From Gardnerella piotii (GTDB lineage: Bacteria > Actinomycetota > Actinomycetes > Actinomycetales > Bifidobacteriaceae): a stretch of 64,000 nucleotides of DNA. The notes below the pieces were generated by a model. That model was given only the letters and a program-made list of their open reading frames with translations. It made no database searches and was not told where the DNA came from. The position numbers and the translations under genes are program-made. Where the stretch lies: NCBI RefSeq assembly GCF_003397585.1, contig NZ_QJUV01000001.1, positions 496,001-560,000 of the forward strand, given 5' to 3'. Below are positions 15,535-24,444 of this stretch, in pieces. The number at the start of each line of letters is the position of its first letter. Position 1 is the stretch's first letter.

Positions 15535-17348
15535 AGCCTAAAAAGATTGACGGGTTGCACAATATTCCAACTACAGCTGGATTTGCTGGCCCAGGCGGCG
15601 GCTTTGAAGGTGGTGCTGCTGCAGGATTCGAGATTGACGACGCATCTAAGCATAAGAAGGCAGATGAACGCGAAGTTGAAAAAAGCTTAGAAGACACAGA
15701 TGCTTTTGACGCAATAGACGTTAACGCGATTCGCGCTAGAAGCAAAGCTAGCGGTGCAAACGAAACGGTTATGAGCAAGATTACAAGCACGGGTGTTGGG
15801 GATTCGTCTCTTAGTAGCCTTGTAGCTCAAGCCGAAGGAGAAGCTGCTGCCGATGTGCGCGATTCGTTGTATGTAACTCAGCAAATGCCTGCCATGCCTG
15901 CGGTTTTAAGTGGTATTACGCCGCAAGAGCCGCCGCGTGCAACGCAATCTCCGATTCGCGATTTTGGTGGCGAGTATCCGTATAAGTTGTATCGCCCTGG
16001 AACTTACGCGCGCGAGCATATGCGCATTACGGCAACAAAGCTTTCCGACGGGCGCGACTTTTTCTACATAGATGACAATCCAGAATACGTTAGCGGCCAC
16101 AAAACAAGGGAGCTGATTGACCCTAGAAAGTTGGCGTATCGTTTTACTTCGCATGTTGATAGCGAAGGCAACGAAGTTCCTAGTGAAGTTCCGCAAATGC
16201 GCCAAGATCCGCTTACAGGAGACTGGATTCCAATGTCTAGGTTGTGGGCAAAGCGGCCAGCTGCGATTCTTGGTGAGGATTCAAATAATCATGGTTCTGC
16301 GGATGGTTCTGCGAAAGATTCTTCGCCATCAAGAATCGACCCATTTGCTGGCAGAAAAGCGCAGTGCGAGTATCAAGATGGCGAAATACCAGATGAAGAC
16401 TACGACGTTGTTGTTTTTGAAAACCGCTATCCAGCTATGGCTCAGGTTGCAGGCGTGCCAAATACAACAACATACGTTGACGGAAATCCATTATGGAAGC
16501 AGGCTCCTGCAGCTGGCCGATGCGAAGTGATTTGCTTTAGTTCCAACGAGAACATGCTTCCAGCTAATCTTTCTGTTTTGCGCATGCGCACGATTGTTGA
16601 AGCGTGGGCGTTTAGAACCGCAGAAATTAGCCAAATCGAAGGAATTGAGCAGATTTATCCGTTTGAAAATCACGGCAGTCAAATCGGTGTGACTTTGCAT
16701 CATCCTCATGGTCAGATTTACGCATATCCGTTTATTGCTCCTAGGTTAGAGCAGGAGTTGCGCCACACGGAGGCTTATTTTGAGCGCACTGGCGGCAATC
16801 TTCTTAAGGATTTGATGAATTCAGAGATTGAGGCTAAAAAGCGCGTGATTATGCATAATCACAGTTGGGTTGCGTATGTTCCAGCTGCTGCTCGATGGCC
16901 GCTAGAGGTGCATGTTGCTCCTGTTCGAGACGTTCTTACTTTGGATCAGCTTGACGATCAAGAGCGTTGGGATTTGGCGCAAATCTACATAACACTTCTT
17001 AAGCGTGCTAATAAGTTCTTTGGATTATCGTCTTCAAACGCGGGCGATTCGAGTGCTAAATCGTTTGCAAGTTCGGCTGCTTTCGACTTATCTTCTGGAG
17101 CGAGTGATGCAAATTCCAGCGATTTCGTCGATTTGCCTTACGTTGCAGCGTGGCATCAAGCTCCTGTGCATGATTCTCGCCGTTCGCATTATCGCCTTAA
17201 TTTGCAATTCTTCTCGTTTATGCGAGATGCCAATAAAATCAAGTATTTGGCTGGGTCGGAAGCAGGGATGGCATCTTGGATTTCCGATACTACTCCAGAG
17301 TTGATTGCAAGCAGATTCCAAGAATTAGGAGATGTTGACTTGGATTAA
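15528..17348 (+). CDS. galT: Galactose-1-phosphate uridylyltransferase
   Basis: Leloir pathway enzyme exchanging UMP between UDP-glucose and galactose-1-phosphate. The class I active site HHPHGQIYAYPF is present (nucleophilic His in HPH), with YPYKLYRPGTYAREHMR at the start of the catalytic part and LHPHGQ-type neighbours intact. At 606 residues it is much longer than the usual 350-420: about 145 Gly/Ala- and acid-rich residues precede the core, and Ser-rich insertions occur after AILGED and after FFGLSS (about 40 residues). GTG 15528 follows AGGGG. The last 15 bp, including the stop, are duplicated. A shorter internal start cannot be excluded. Confidence 0.88.
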   Translation: MVEPKKIDGLHNIPTTAGFAGPGGGFEGGAAAGFEIDDASKHKKADEREVEKSLEDTDAFDAIDVNAIRARSKASGANETVMSKITSTGVGDSSLSSLVAQAEGEAAADVRDSLYVTQQMPAMPAVLSGITPQEPPRATQSPIRDFGGEYPYKLYRPGTYAREHMRITATKLSDGRDFFYIDDNPEYVSGHKTRELIDPRKLAYRFTSHVDSEGNEVPSEVPQMRQDPLTGDWIPMSRLWAKRPAAILGEDSNNHGSADGSAKDSSPSRIDPFAGRKAQCEYQDGEIPDEDYDVVVFENRYPAMAQVAGVPNTTTYVDGNPLWKQAPAAGRCEVICFSSNENMLPANLSVLRMRTIVEAWAFRTAEISQIEGIEQIYPFENHGSQIGVTLHHPHGQIYAYPFIAPRLEQELRHTEAYFERTGGNLLKDLMNSEIEAKKRVIMHNHSWVAYVPAAARWPLEVHVAPVRDVLTLDQLDDQERWDLAQIYITLLKRANKFFGLSSSNAGDSSAKSFASSAAFDLSSGASDANSSDFVDLPYVAAWHQAPVHDSRRSHYRLNLQFFSFMRDANKIKYLAGSEAGMASWISDTTPELIASRFQELGDVDLD

Positions 17349-17365
17349 TCTGACTTGGATTAGTC
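17336..17365. repeat. 15-bp tandem duplication spanning the galT stop
   Basis: TGACTTGGATTAATC (17336-17350, with stop TAA 17346-17348) is followed directly by TGACTTGGATTAGTC, giving a second stop in the same frame. Confidence 0.85.
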
Positions 17366-17456
17366 ATGCTTGATTAGACTTGCCTTAATTTGATTAGTCT
17401 CGTCTTAATTACTCTGATTTTTACGCGTTTTACTTAAAAAGTGAGATGATTAAGTT

Positions 17457-18131
17457 ATGTTGTTGCATCTTTATTTAGTTCGTCATGGCCAAACCATGTT
17501 TAATTGCTACAATCGCTTGCAAGGATGGAGCAATTCTCCACTAACTCCAAAAGGGCTTAAAGACGCCGATTTAGCAGCTCAAAAGCTTAAGAACATTGTT
17601 TTTGCTGCCGCATATTGTTCCGATACAACTCGCGCGCAAATCACAGCTGATCGTATTTTAAGCGAAAACGAAAAGAATACGCATATTCGTCCGCATCTTG
17701 TAAGCGATATGCATTTTCGCGAACAATGCTACGGCTATTTTGAAGGCCAAGATATGAATATGGCTTGGTGGGCTGCAGGTGCGCCTCATGGAGCAAAAAC
17801 GTATAACGAAATCGTTGAAAAATTTGGTCTTGCTGCAACTCGAGACATGCTTAAAGAGGCCGACCCATTCCACGATGCAGAGTCAGATATTGAATATTGG
17901 AAGCGCGTTGAAGGCAGTTTTAAAATAATCGCAAGCAATCCAGAGTTAAAAGATGGAGACAACGTTTTGCAAATCTCCCACGGAAACACGCTTTTAAGCC
18001 TTATGCATCGTTTTGCACCTGTTGGCTACGATTTGAGTGAGCGCCCGCAAAATGGAAGTGTAACTCGCCTTGATTTCAACACAGCAGAGCCGATTGACCA
18101 AGCTATAACAATTAAGGGATATAACGAGTAA
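17457..18131 (+). CDS. Histidine phosphatase family (phosphoglycerate mutase-like) protein
   Basis: A 224-residue protein of the histidine phosphatase superfamily. The catalytic motif LVRHGQTMFN is at residues 7-16, LTPKGLKDA and CSDTTRAQITAD follow in the usual order, and the second catalytic His is in LQISHGNTLL. It may be a phosphoglycerate mutase-like phosphatase; the variable middle region does not match metabolic GpmA, so the substrate is open. No strong ribosome binding site is seen. Three 11-bp tandem units (TGTTCGTTAAG type, about 18157-18190) follow the stop. Confidence 0.85.
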   Translation: MLLHLYLVRHGQTMFNCYNRLQGWSNSPLTPKGLKDADLAAQKLKNIVFAAAYCSDTTRAQITADRILSENEKNTHIRPHLVSDMHFREQCYGYFEGQDMNMAWWAAGAPHGAKTYNEIVEKFGLAATRDMLKEADPFHDAESDIEYWKRVEGSFKIIASNPELKDGDNVLQISHGNTLLSLMHRFAPVGYDLSERPQNGSVTRLDFNTAEPIDQAITIKGYNE

Positions 18132-18272
18132 ATGCGATTAGTTTGCGCAAAAAATGTTCGTTAAGTGTTCACTAAATGTTCGCTAAATTTACAAAAAGAG
18201 TCTTGACTCTTCGTTAATCTTTTAATACATTGCGTGGGTAGTCGTGTGTAAAACAGCAGGAAAGAGGTTACG

Positions 18273-18707
18273 ATGAGCGTTGGAGACATTGCTGCTCTAA
18301 TTGCAGCGATTTCGTTTGCGGTGCTTTCGGGATTTATGATTTATCCGCTTATTCGGCTGGGTAAAATGTTTAATCAGATTTCTCAAACTGTTAAGGAATC
18401 GGGCGAGCACGCTTTGCCTGCTATCGACGAATCTGTTACAACAGTAAAACAAGTGAACAAAACACTTGAAGACGTTAATGCTGTTACAGATGCTGCTCGC
18501 ACTACAGCTACAAATGTTGGCGCTCTTACGGATTTGTATGGCGCTTTTCTTGGAAAGCCAGTTGTTAAAATTGCATCTGCTTGCTATGCGCTTAAAGACA
18601 CTTTTAATGCGTTCTTTAATAAGGCTACTGTTCCAACGGATGCTGCAGAATCTTCCGCTAGGCATGCGGCAAATTCTGGCGAGTCGTTTACGCCTAAGGG
18701 GGAGTGA
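18273..18707 (+). CDS. DUF948 domain protein
   Basis: A 144-residue protein with one N-terminal membrane helix (about residues 4-24) and a long helical region typical of DUF948 (IGDIAALIAA-like start; SVTTVKQVNKTLEDVN). Function is unknown; in actinobacteria it commonly sits directly before alaS, as here. AAAGAGG precedes the ATG. Its stop overlaps the next start (TGATG), so the two genes are one unit. Confidence 0.85.
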   Translation: MSVGDIAALIAAISFAVLSGFMIYPLIRLGKMFNQISQTVKESGEHALPAIDESVTTVKQVNKTLEDVNAVTDAARTTATNVGALTDLYGAFLGKPVVKIASACYALKDTFNAFFNKATVPTDAAESSARHAANSGESFTPKGE

Positions 18708-18985
18708 TGTTTAAGCGTTTATTTTGGATTTGCGTCGGTTTTGTAATGGGAGTTATGTCTGTTACAAAAGCTCGCGCGTACGTTAAGGAAAAGTTCCCAC
18801 AAAACGCTAGGAATTTCTTCTTCGATAAAGATCCAAAAAATCTTACTTTAAGCACGATTTTGTCTTTGTACAATGATTTTAATTCCAGCAGAAAAGCCCA
18901 CGAGTCGCAGATTAACTCTAAGTATGCTAGTAAGTATGCCGATAAGCGTGACGATTCGTTTACAAATAAGTCTTATACTAAGTAG
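18707..18985 (+). CDS. DUF6167-like small membrane protein
   Basis: A 92-residue protein with an N-terminal membrane helix (FWICVGFVMGVMSVTKA) and a charged C-terminus. This size, topology and position between DUF948 and alaS match the DUF6167 family. The ATG overlaps the upstream stop (TGATG) with AAGGGGGA in front. The end of the gene is duplicated: ACTAAGTAG recurs right after the stop, then TCTTATACTAAG. Confidence 0.75.
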   Translation: MFKRLFWICVGFVMGVMSVTKARAYVKEKFPQNARNFFFDKDPKNLTLSTILSLYNDFNSSRKAHESQINSKYASKYADKRDDSFTNKSYTK

Positions 18986-19037
18986 TTACTAAGTAGTCTT
19001 ATACTAAGTCTAAATAAATAAAAAGGAGTTCGTACCC

Positions 19038-21719
19038 ATGCGCACAGCAGAAATTGCAAAGCGTTATCTTGATTATTTTGCCAAGAATGGCCATATGGTT
19101 GTACCTTCGGCATCGCTGATTTCTCCAAATCCAACGACGCTTTTCACGATTGCAGGCATGGTTCCATTCATACCGTATCTTTTGGGAGAGCAAACGCCTC
19201 CTTCTCGCAGAATGGCGTCTAATCAAAAGTGCGTGCGTACGCTCGATATTGACGAAGTTGGTAAAACAACTCGTCACGGCACCTTCTTCCAAATGGTTGG
19301 AAACTTTAGCTTTGGTGATTATTTTAAGGAAGAAGCAATCCACTACGCTTGGGAGCTTTTAACAACTCCGCAAGATAAGGGCGGCTATGGTTTTGACCCA
19401 GAAAAACTTTGGGTAACTACTTATACAGATGACGACGAAGCTCGCGCAATTTGGAAGAATGAGGGCTTCGACCCAGAGCACATGCAAGTTTTTGGCATGG
19501 AAGATAACTTCTGGACTACTGGTGGCCCTGGCCCTGGCGGCCCATGCTCCGAAATCTACGTGGATCGTGGCCCAGAATACGGCAAGGATGGCGGTCCTGC
19601 TGCAGACGAATCTCGTTTTATTGAGATTTGGGATTTGGTTTTTGAGAACTTCCAGGTAGACAACGTAAAGTCTAAGACCGATTTGCACATTGTTGGTGAG
19701 CTTGATCAAAAGAATATTGATACAGGCGCTGGTTTGGAGCGTTTGGCTTACCTTATGCAAGGCAAGGAAAACATTTACGAGACTGACGAAGTTTATCCAG
19801 TTATTGAAGCTGCAGAAAAGCTTAGCGGCGTAAAGTACGGCAGCAATGCCGATGCGGATGTTCGTTTCCGCGTTGTGGCAGATCACGTGCGTTCCGCGTT
19901 GATGATTATGAGCGATGGCGTGCGTCCAAGCAATGTTGGCCGCGGATACGTGCTTCGCCGTCTTCTTCGCAGAACTGTTCGCGCAATGCGCATGCTTGGC
20001 GTGCAAGACCCAGTTTTGCCAACCTTGTTCCCAGTTTCTAAGGGCGCTATGGAGCCAAGCTACCCAGAGCTTAACAACACTTTCCACGAGGTTAGCGAAG
20101 CTGCATACGGTGAGGAAGATGCATTCCGCCGCACTCTAGAAAAGGGCACGACTATTCTTGACTTGGCTGTTGAAAAAGCCAAGAAGGAACACAAGGATGA
20201 CCCTATTGTTGGTGGCTCCGACGCATTTACTTTGCACGATACTTACGGCTTCCCAATTGAGTTGACTCTAGAGATGGCTGCTGAGCAGGGTGTTAAGGTT
20301 GATGAAGCTAAGTTCCGCGAGCTTATGAGCGAGCAGAAAGGTCGCGCTCGCGCGGATGCTTTGAAGAAGCGTCACAATGTGGACGTTAGCGTTTACGACG
20401 ACATTAAGAAGGCACTCGAAAAGCCAATCGACTTCCTCGGTTACACAGACTTCTCCAGCCGTTCAAACGTTTTGGCAATTGTTGAAGCAGGTAAAGGCTC
20501 CGTTAAAAGCGTTAGCGCTCCTGCAAACGTTGAAGTTATTCTTGATCGCACGCCATTCTACGCTGAGCGCGGTGGCCAGATTGCTGATCAGGGCGAGATT
20601 ATTTCCGATGACGGCGCAATTTTGGAAGTTGACGATGTTCAGCGACCAATCAAGGATTTGATTGTTCACAGCTGCCGACTTACTGAAGGAACTCTTAGCG
20701 TTGGTGCTCCTGTAAACACCAATATTGATCAGGTTCGTAGAGCTGCTTTGGCTAGAAGCCACACTGCAACTCACACTCTTCACAAGGCTTTGCGTGAGGA
20801 GCTTGGCCCACAGGCAACTCAGCGCGGTTCTGTGGTAGATCCAGACCGTCTGCGCTTTGACTTCCAATGGCCAAAGGCTGTTGATAAAGACGCATTGTTG
20901 CGCGTAGAAGCTCGCGTAAACGAGCGTATTCGCGAAGACTTGCAAGTTGTTCCAAAGGAAATGCCAATTGACGACGCTTTTAAGCTTGGCGCAATGCACT
21001 TGTTCGGCGAAAAGTATGGCGATATTGTTCGCGTTGTAGAGATTGGCGATGGCTGGAGCCGCGAGCTTTGCGGCGGTACTCACGCTAAGAGCACTGGCAA
21101 GATTGGCATGGTTACAATCCTTTCTGAGTCTTCTATTGGCTCTGGTGTGCGCAGAATCGACGCGCTTTGCGGCGAAGAAGCGTACCAATATGGCGCTCGC
21201 GAGCATGCTTTGGTTGCGCAACTTGCAGACATGGTTAATGCGCGTCCAGACGAATTGGCTGAGCGCTTAGAGTCTTTGCTTAACAAGATGAAGGATTCCG
21301 ATCGCAAGCTTGCTTCTGTTTACGAATCCCAGCTTAATGAGGCTGTTCCAGAATTAGTTGATGCAGCTAAGCAAAGCAGCTCAAAGATTAAGCTTGCTGT
21401 AAAGAATGTTGGAAACTTCGGTTCCTTCGACGCTTTGCGCAAGACTGTTCTTGACGTTCGTTCTCGCTTGGGCGAAGATGCGCCAGTAGTTGTAGCTTTG
21501 TGCGGTGTAAACGAGAGCGATAAGCCAATGGTTGCTGTTGCTACTAACGATGCAGCTCGCTCGGCTGGCGCTAAGGCTGGCGACTTGGTGCGTACAGCTT
21601 CCAAGGTGCTTGGCGGCGGTGGCGGCGGCAAGCCAGACTTTGCTCAAGGTGGCGGTGCGGATGCTTCTAAGATTGATGAAGCACTCGAGGCCGTGAAAGC
21701 CGAAGTTTTGAAGCTATAG
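19038..21719 (+). CDS. alaS: Alanyl-tRNA synthetase
   Basis: Charges tRNA-Ala and edits mischarged Ser/Gly. The 893-residue enzyme is complete: class II core ([39 protein letters not shown]), tRNA-recognition domain, editing domain with HTATH and [10 protein letters not shown] zinc-binding motifs, and the Gly-rich C-terminal C-Ala domain ([16 protein letters not shown]). AAAAGGAG precedes the ATG. It is followed by ruvX and mltG in the conserved actinobacterial order. Confidence 0.98.
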   Translation: MRTAEIAKRYLDYFAKNGHMVVPSASLISPNPTTLFTIAGMVPFIPYLLGEQTPPSRRMASNQKCVRTLDIDEVGKTTRHGTFFQMVGNFSFGDYFKEEAIHYAWELLTTPQDKGGYGFDPEKLWVTTYTDDDEARAIWKNEGFDPEHMQVFGMEDNFWTTGGPGPGGPCSEIYVDRGPEYGKDGGPAADESRFIEIWDLVFENFQVDNVKSKTDLHIVGELDQKNIDTGAGLERLAYLMQGKENIYETDEVYPVIEAAEKLSGVKYGSNADADVRFRVVADHVRSALMIMSDGVRPSNVGRGYVLRRLLRRTVRAMRMLGVQDPVLPTLFPVSKGAMEPSYPELNNTFHEVSEAAYGEEDAFRRTLEKGTTILDLAVEKAKKEHKDDPIVGGSDAFTLHDTYGFPIELTLEMAAEQGVKVDEAKFRELMSEQKGRARADALKKRHNVDVSVYDDIKKALEKPIDFLGYTDFSSRSNVLAIVEAGKGSVKSVSAPANVEVILDRTPFYAERGGQIADQGEIISDDGAILEVDDVQRPIKDLIVHSCRLTEGTLSVGAPVNTNIDQVRRAALARSHTATHTLHKALREELGPQATQRGSVVDPDRLRFDFQWPKAVDKDALLRVEARVNERIREDLQVVPKEMPIDDAFKLGAMHLFGEKYGDIVRVVEIGDGWSRELCGGTHAKSTGKIGMVTILSESSIGSGVRRIDALCGEEAYQYGAREHALVAQLADMVNARPDELAERLESLLNKMKDSDRKLASVYESQLNEAVPELVDAAKQSSSKIKLAVKNVGNFGSFDALRKTVLDVRSRLGEDAPVVVALCGVNESDKPMVAVATNDAARSAGAKAGDLVRTASKVLGGGGGGKPDFAQGGGADASKIDEALEAVKAEVLKL

Positions 21720-21782
21720 TCAAAAGGTTGAATGTTTAAGATGTTTAACACTCGAGCCGAATTAATAAGTTAGAGTTTTCGT

Positions 21783-22313
21783 ATGATTTGGCTTGGCGTT
21801 GATTTAGGAGATGCCAGGGTTGGACTTTCTAAGTCCGACCCTGAGCTGACTTTTGCGCACCCAATCGGTAATATTCAAGCTTATGGCGACTCATTTAATG
21901 CGATTGAAGACGTTATTAACGTTATAGAAGACAATAGTGTGAGCCGAGTCGTAGTTGGTTTGCCCTTACAGTTAGATGGATCCGAAGGAAAGTCTGCTAA
22001 AAAAGCGCGCAGATGGGGTGCTAATTTAGCCAAGCGCATTAAATCGCTTTTTGATTATGGCGATTGGTCGCTTGATTTTATTCCAGAAATCGTTTTTAAC
22101 GACGAACGACTAACAACAGTTACTGCCCATAGGCAATTGTTAGATGCTGATTTTTCCACTAAAAAGCATCGTCCAATGGTTGATCAGCAATCGGCAGTGT
22201 TGATTTTGCAATCTGCGATTGACGATTACAGAAATGCTTGCAAAAATGTAAAAGGCGACTCGCAAAGTGACTCGCAAAGTAACTCCATCAGAAAGGAAGC
22301 GTTTAATGAGTGA
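21783..22313 (+). CDS. ruvX: RuvX/YqgF-family Holliday junction resolvase-like nuclease
   Basis: A 176-residue RNase H-fold protein of the YqgF family, implicated in 16S rRNA 5'-end processing and in junction resolution. The first acidic motif GVDLGDARVGLSKSDP and the VVGLPLQLDGSEG and DERLTTVTAHRQL motifs are present. The C-terminus carries a 12-bp in-frame duplication (DSQSDSQSNS). It overlaps the next gene by 8 bp, indicating coupling with mltG. Confidence 0.92.
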   Translation: MIWLGVDLGDARVGLSKSDPELTFAHPIGNIQAYGDSFNAIEDVINVIEDNSVSRVVVGLPLQLDGSEGKSAKKARRWGANLAKRIKSLFDYGDWSLDFIPEIVFNDERLTTVTAHRQLLDADFSTKKHRPMVDQQSAVLILQSAIDDYRNACKNVKGDSQSDSQSNSIRKEAFNE

Positions 22314-23463
22314 GAATATAGACGATTTTTTCAATCAAAACGCTAAATGGAGTCACAATTCATCCAATCCTCCTGTTCCGCCAAAATCGCGAAAAGCAAG
22401 AACTGCGCGTAAAAATCGCAGAAACAAGCGGAATCGCATAATCGCATTTATTCTTACGCTAGTTTTTGCGTTGCTATTTGTTGTTGGATACGGCTTATAT
22501 CGAGTTGCAGTTTATGTAAGAAACAATAGTCAGTCGTCAATTATGGAAGACTGGCCAGGTCCTGGAAGTGGGTTCGTTGAATTTACGATTGAACCAGGTC
22601 AAGGATCTGTAGAAGTGGGAAATAACCTTGTTAAGGCGCAGGTTGTAAAGTCGCAATCCACTTTTTCTAATATTGTTGCAGCAAATAACAAGATTTTGTA
22701 CCCAGGAATTTACGCGCTTAAAAAACACATGAATTCAATGGACGTAGTGGAAATTCTTTCCGACCAAAGCAAGGCTGGTGGATTCTTAGACGTTAAAGCA
22801 GGGGAGCGCGCAACGGAGGTTATTCGCAAGGCTGCACAAATCTCGGGAATTGACATTGCTCAATTTAACGCGATTCAAAAAGCGGACGGCGAGGGGATTT
22901 TGCCGCCAGAGGCGGGCGGAAGCTTTGAAGGATGGTTGGAGCCTGGAGTTTACAACGTAAAAGCCATTAAATCAGCTAGCAAGATATTGGCAAAAATGGT
23001 AGATAAGCGCATTGAAAAGCTTGATTCTCTAGGCGTTCCTAAGGGTGATTTGCGTCAAAAAGTTCTTAAAATTGCTTCCATTGCAGAAGCAGAAGTCAAT
23101 AATCGTGAATACTACGGCAAAGTTTCGCGCGTAATCTTAAATCGTTTAGCTAAAGACATGCCTTTGGGAATGGATACTACGGTTGCGTACGGAATTGGGA
23201 TTAAGGCGATTAACCTTACGCAATCGCAGCTAGACGATGCAAGCAACCCGTACAACACTAGGATTCACAAGGGGCTGACGCCTACTCCTATAAGCATTCC
23301 TGGAGATAACGCGATTTTGGCGGCTCTTAATCCTGCAAATGGTCCATGGATTTATTTTGTTACTACTAACTTAAAGACAGGCGAAACTAAGTTTGCGGAT
23401 AACTACGACGATTTCTTAAAGATTCGCGACGAGTATAAGCGTTCCAACGAAAACGCTAACTAG
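22306..23463 (+). CDS. mltG: Endolytic murein transglycosylase
   Basis: Cleaves nascent glycan strands and so terminates peptidoglycan chains at the membrane. It has a basic cytoplasmic N-terminus (RKARTARKNRRNKRNR), one membrane helix at about residues 45-65, a LysM-like region and the YceG domain with catalytic Glu in IASIAEAEVNN, followed by GMDTTVAYG and TPISIPG. ATG 22306 has AAGGAAG in front and is chosen over an upstream start at 22267. It overlaps ruvX. In relatives aroE usually follows; here a repeat-rich gap follows. Confidence 0.93.
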   Translation: MSENIDDFFNQNAKWSHNSSNPPVPPKSRKARTARKNRRNKRNRIIAFILTLVFALLFVVGYGLYRVAVYVRNNSQSSIMEDWPGPGSGFVEFTIEPGQGSVEVGNNLVKAQVVKSQSTFSNIVAANNKILYPGIYALKKHMNSMDVVEILSDQSKAGGFLDVKAGERATEVIRKAAQISGIDIAQFNAIQKADGEGILPPEAGGSFEGWLEPGVYNVKAIKSASKILAKMVDKRIEKLDSLGVPKGDLRQKVLKIASIAEAEVNNREYYGKVSRVILNRLAKDMPLGMDTTVAYGIGIKAINLTQSQLDDASNPYNTRIHKGLTPTPISIPGDNAILAALNPANGPWIYFVTTNLKTGETKFADNYDDFLKIRDEYKRSNENAN

Positions 23464-23805
23464 CGCGCCAACCTGCCGGAGCGCTTAAAGCGTAGCGTGC
23501 GAAGGCAATTTGGCGCGCTGAGCCGCTTAGAGCAGAAGCACTGCTTCTGCGCGGCGAAGACGTTCGCACGGCTAATCCGTGCGAACGACAGGACCTGCCT
23601 TTTCGCTTAAAGCGTAGTGCGCTTTCCTATTTAGCGTTGTGCGAGGTTTGAGTATTTCTCTCCTCGCAGGCGCGCCAACCTGCCTTCGAGCTTAGAGCGT
23701 AGCGCGAGAAGGCAATTTGGCGCGCTGAGCCGCTCAAACGTAAAGTCCAGTGGACTTTACGTGCGGCGAAGACGTTCGCGCGCTTAGACCGCGCGAACGA
23801 AACAC
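23464..23805. repeat. Hairpin-rich dispersed repeat, copies 4 and 5 in tandem
   Basis: Starts right after the mltG stop. Two units begin GCGCCAACCTGCC (23465 and 23672), each enclosing a GCTTAAAGCG- or GCTTAGAGCG-type hairpin and closing with GGCAATTTGGCGCGC. They continue with GAGCCGCT, a variable hairpin (GCAGAAGCA/TGCTTCTGC in the first, AAAGTCCAGTGGACTTT 23742-23758 in the second), GCGGCGAAGACG, and TTCGCACGG-ctaat-CCGTGCGAA or TTCGCGCG-cttagac-CGCGCGAA. A GCTTTCCTATTTAGCGTTGT block (23621-23640) recurs at 24083-24102. Confidence 0.8.
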
Positions 23806-23925
23806 TTTTGCGTATAGCTTATGGACGTTAATATTCTAAGGCTTCAGGTTGGCGCTATTTATTGCTCGTAGAGAAATACATCAAACCTTCTGAATATCTA
23901 GAACTTTTGCGTGGTTTTTATCACC

Positions 23926-24014
23926 GAGATTCTCGATTTTTCTTGCTCTCTCGGCGAGTCACCATCTAGCGACGCTGAGGCTCGCCTCGATAGCTGCGAA
24001 AAATCTCGAATCTC
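23926..24014. repeat. Palindromic element H2, copy 1
   Basis: GAGATTCTCGATTTTTC (23926-23942) pairs with GAAAAATCTCGAATCTC (23998-24014), enclosing an inner GGCGAG/CTCGCC stem. A direct, diverged copy is at 24323-24408. Confidence 0.75.
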
Positions 24015-24047
24015 TACCTCGCTTGACGTATTTGTGTAATTACAAAA

Positions 24048-24082
24048 AGCCTTTAACCACATTGAGCAAAATTTGTTGCAAT
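24048..24082 (+). promoter_or_regulatory. Competence-type promoter box, geneless copy
   Basis: AGCCTTTAACCACATT (24048-24063), 12 nt, TTGCAAT (24076-24082), as in front of the three genes at 24948, 40536 and 50177. Here no ATG lies 28 nt later. A 38-bp stretch (24047-24084) is an exact inverted copy of 24975-25012. From 24083 the sequence belongs instead to a block shared with 23621. Confidence 0.75.
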
Positions 24083-24104
24083 GCTTTCCTATTTAGCGTT
24101 GTAG

Positions 24105-24286
24105 GAGGGCTGGGTAATTCTTGTCTCACAACGCTCCGCCTCTTACGTGCAGTCTGTTGTTGCGGTTGTTCCGATTTGGCTTTGATTTTGTTTTTTGAGT
24201 TGAAGTTTGTTTGTAGGGTGAGTCATTGTATTATTTGGTATCGGCTGCCGCTCTTATACTGTTCGACCAAGAATTACCCAGCCCTC
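24105..24286. repeat. 19-bp perfect inverted repeat enclosing about 144 bp
   Basis: GAGGGCTGGGTAATTCTTG at 24105-24123 is the exact reverse complement of 24268-24286; with one G-U pair the stem extends outward by about three bases. Enclosed sequence is T-rich with no supported ORF. It could be a small MITE-like element or encode a structured RNA driven from the box at 24048. Confidence 0.7.
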
Positions 24287-24322
24287 TTACGTGCTTGAAC
24301 AATTACGTATCACTTAATCGCC

Positions 24323-24408
24323 GAGATTCTCGATTTTTCTTGCTACTTCAGCGAATCACCATTTCATGCTGAGGTTCGCTTCATTCGCTGCGAAAAATCT
24401 CGAATCTC
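24323..24408. repeat. Palindromic element H2, copy 2
   Basis: Same outer arms as copy 1 (24323-24339 and 24392-24408). The inner stem is changed on both sides (GCGAA/TTCGC instead of GGCGAG/CTCGCC), so base-pairing is kept. Confidence 0.75.
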
Positions 24409-24444
24409 CACCTTACTTAACGCTATAAAATCGCAGCAAAAAGT

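Noticed and set aside
24023-24298. 91-codon plus-strand frame in the repeat region
   Set aside because: It runs through the promoter box and inverted repeat, has no ribosome binding site and no recognisable domain.
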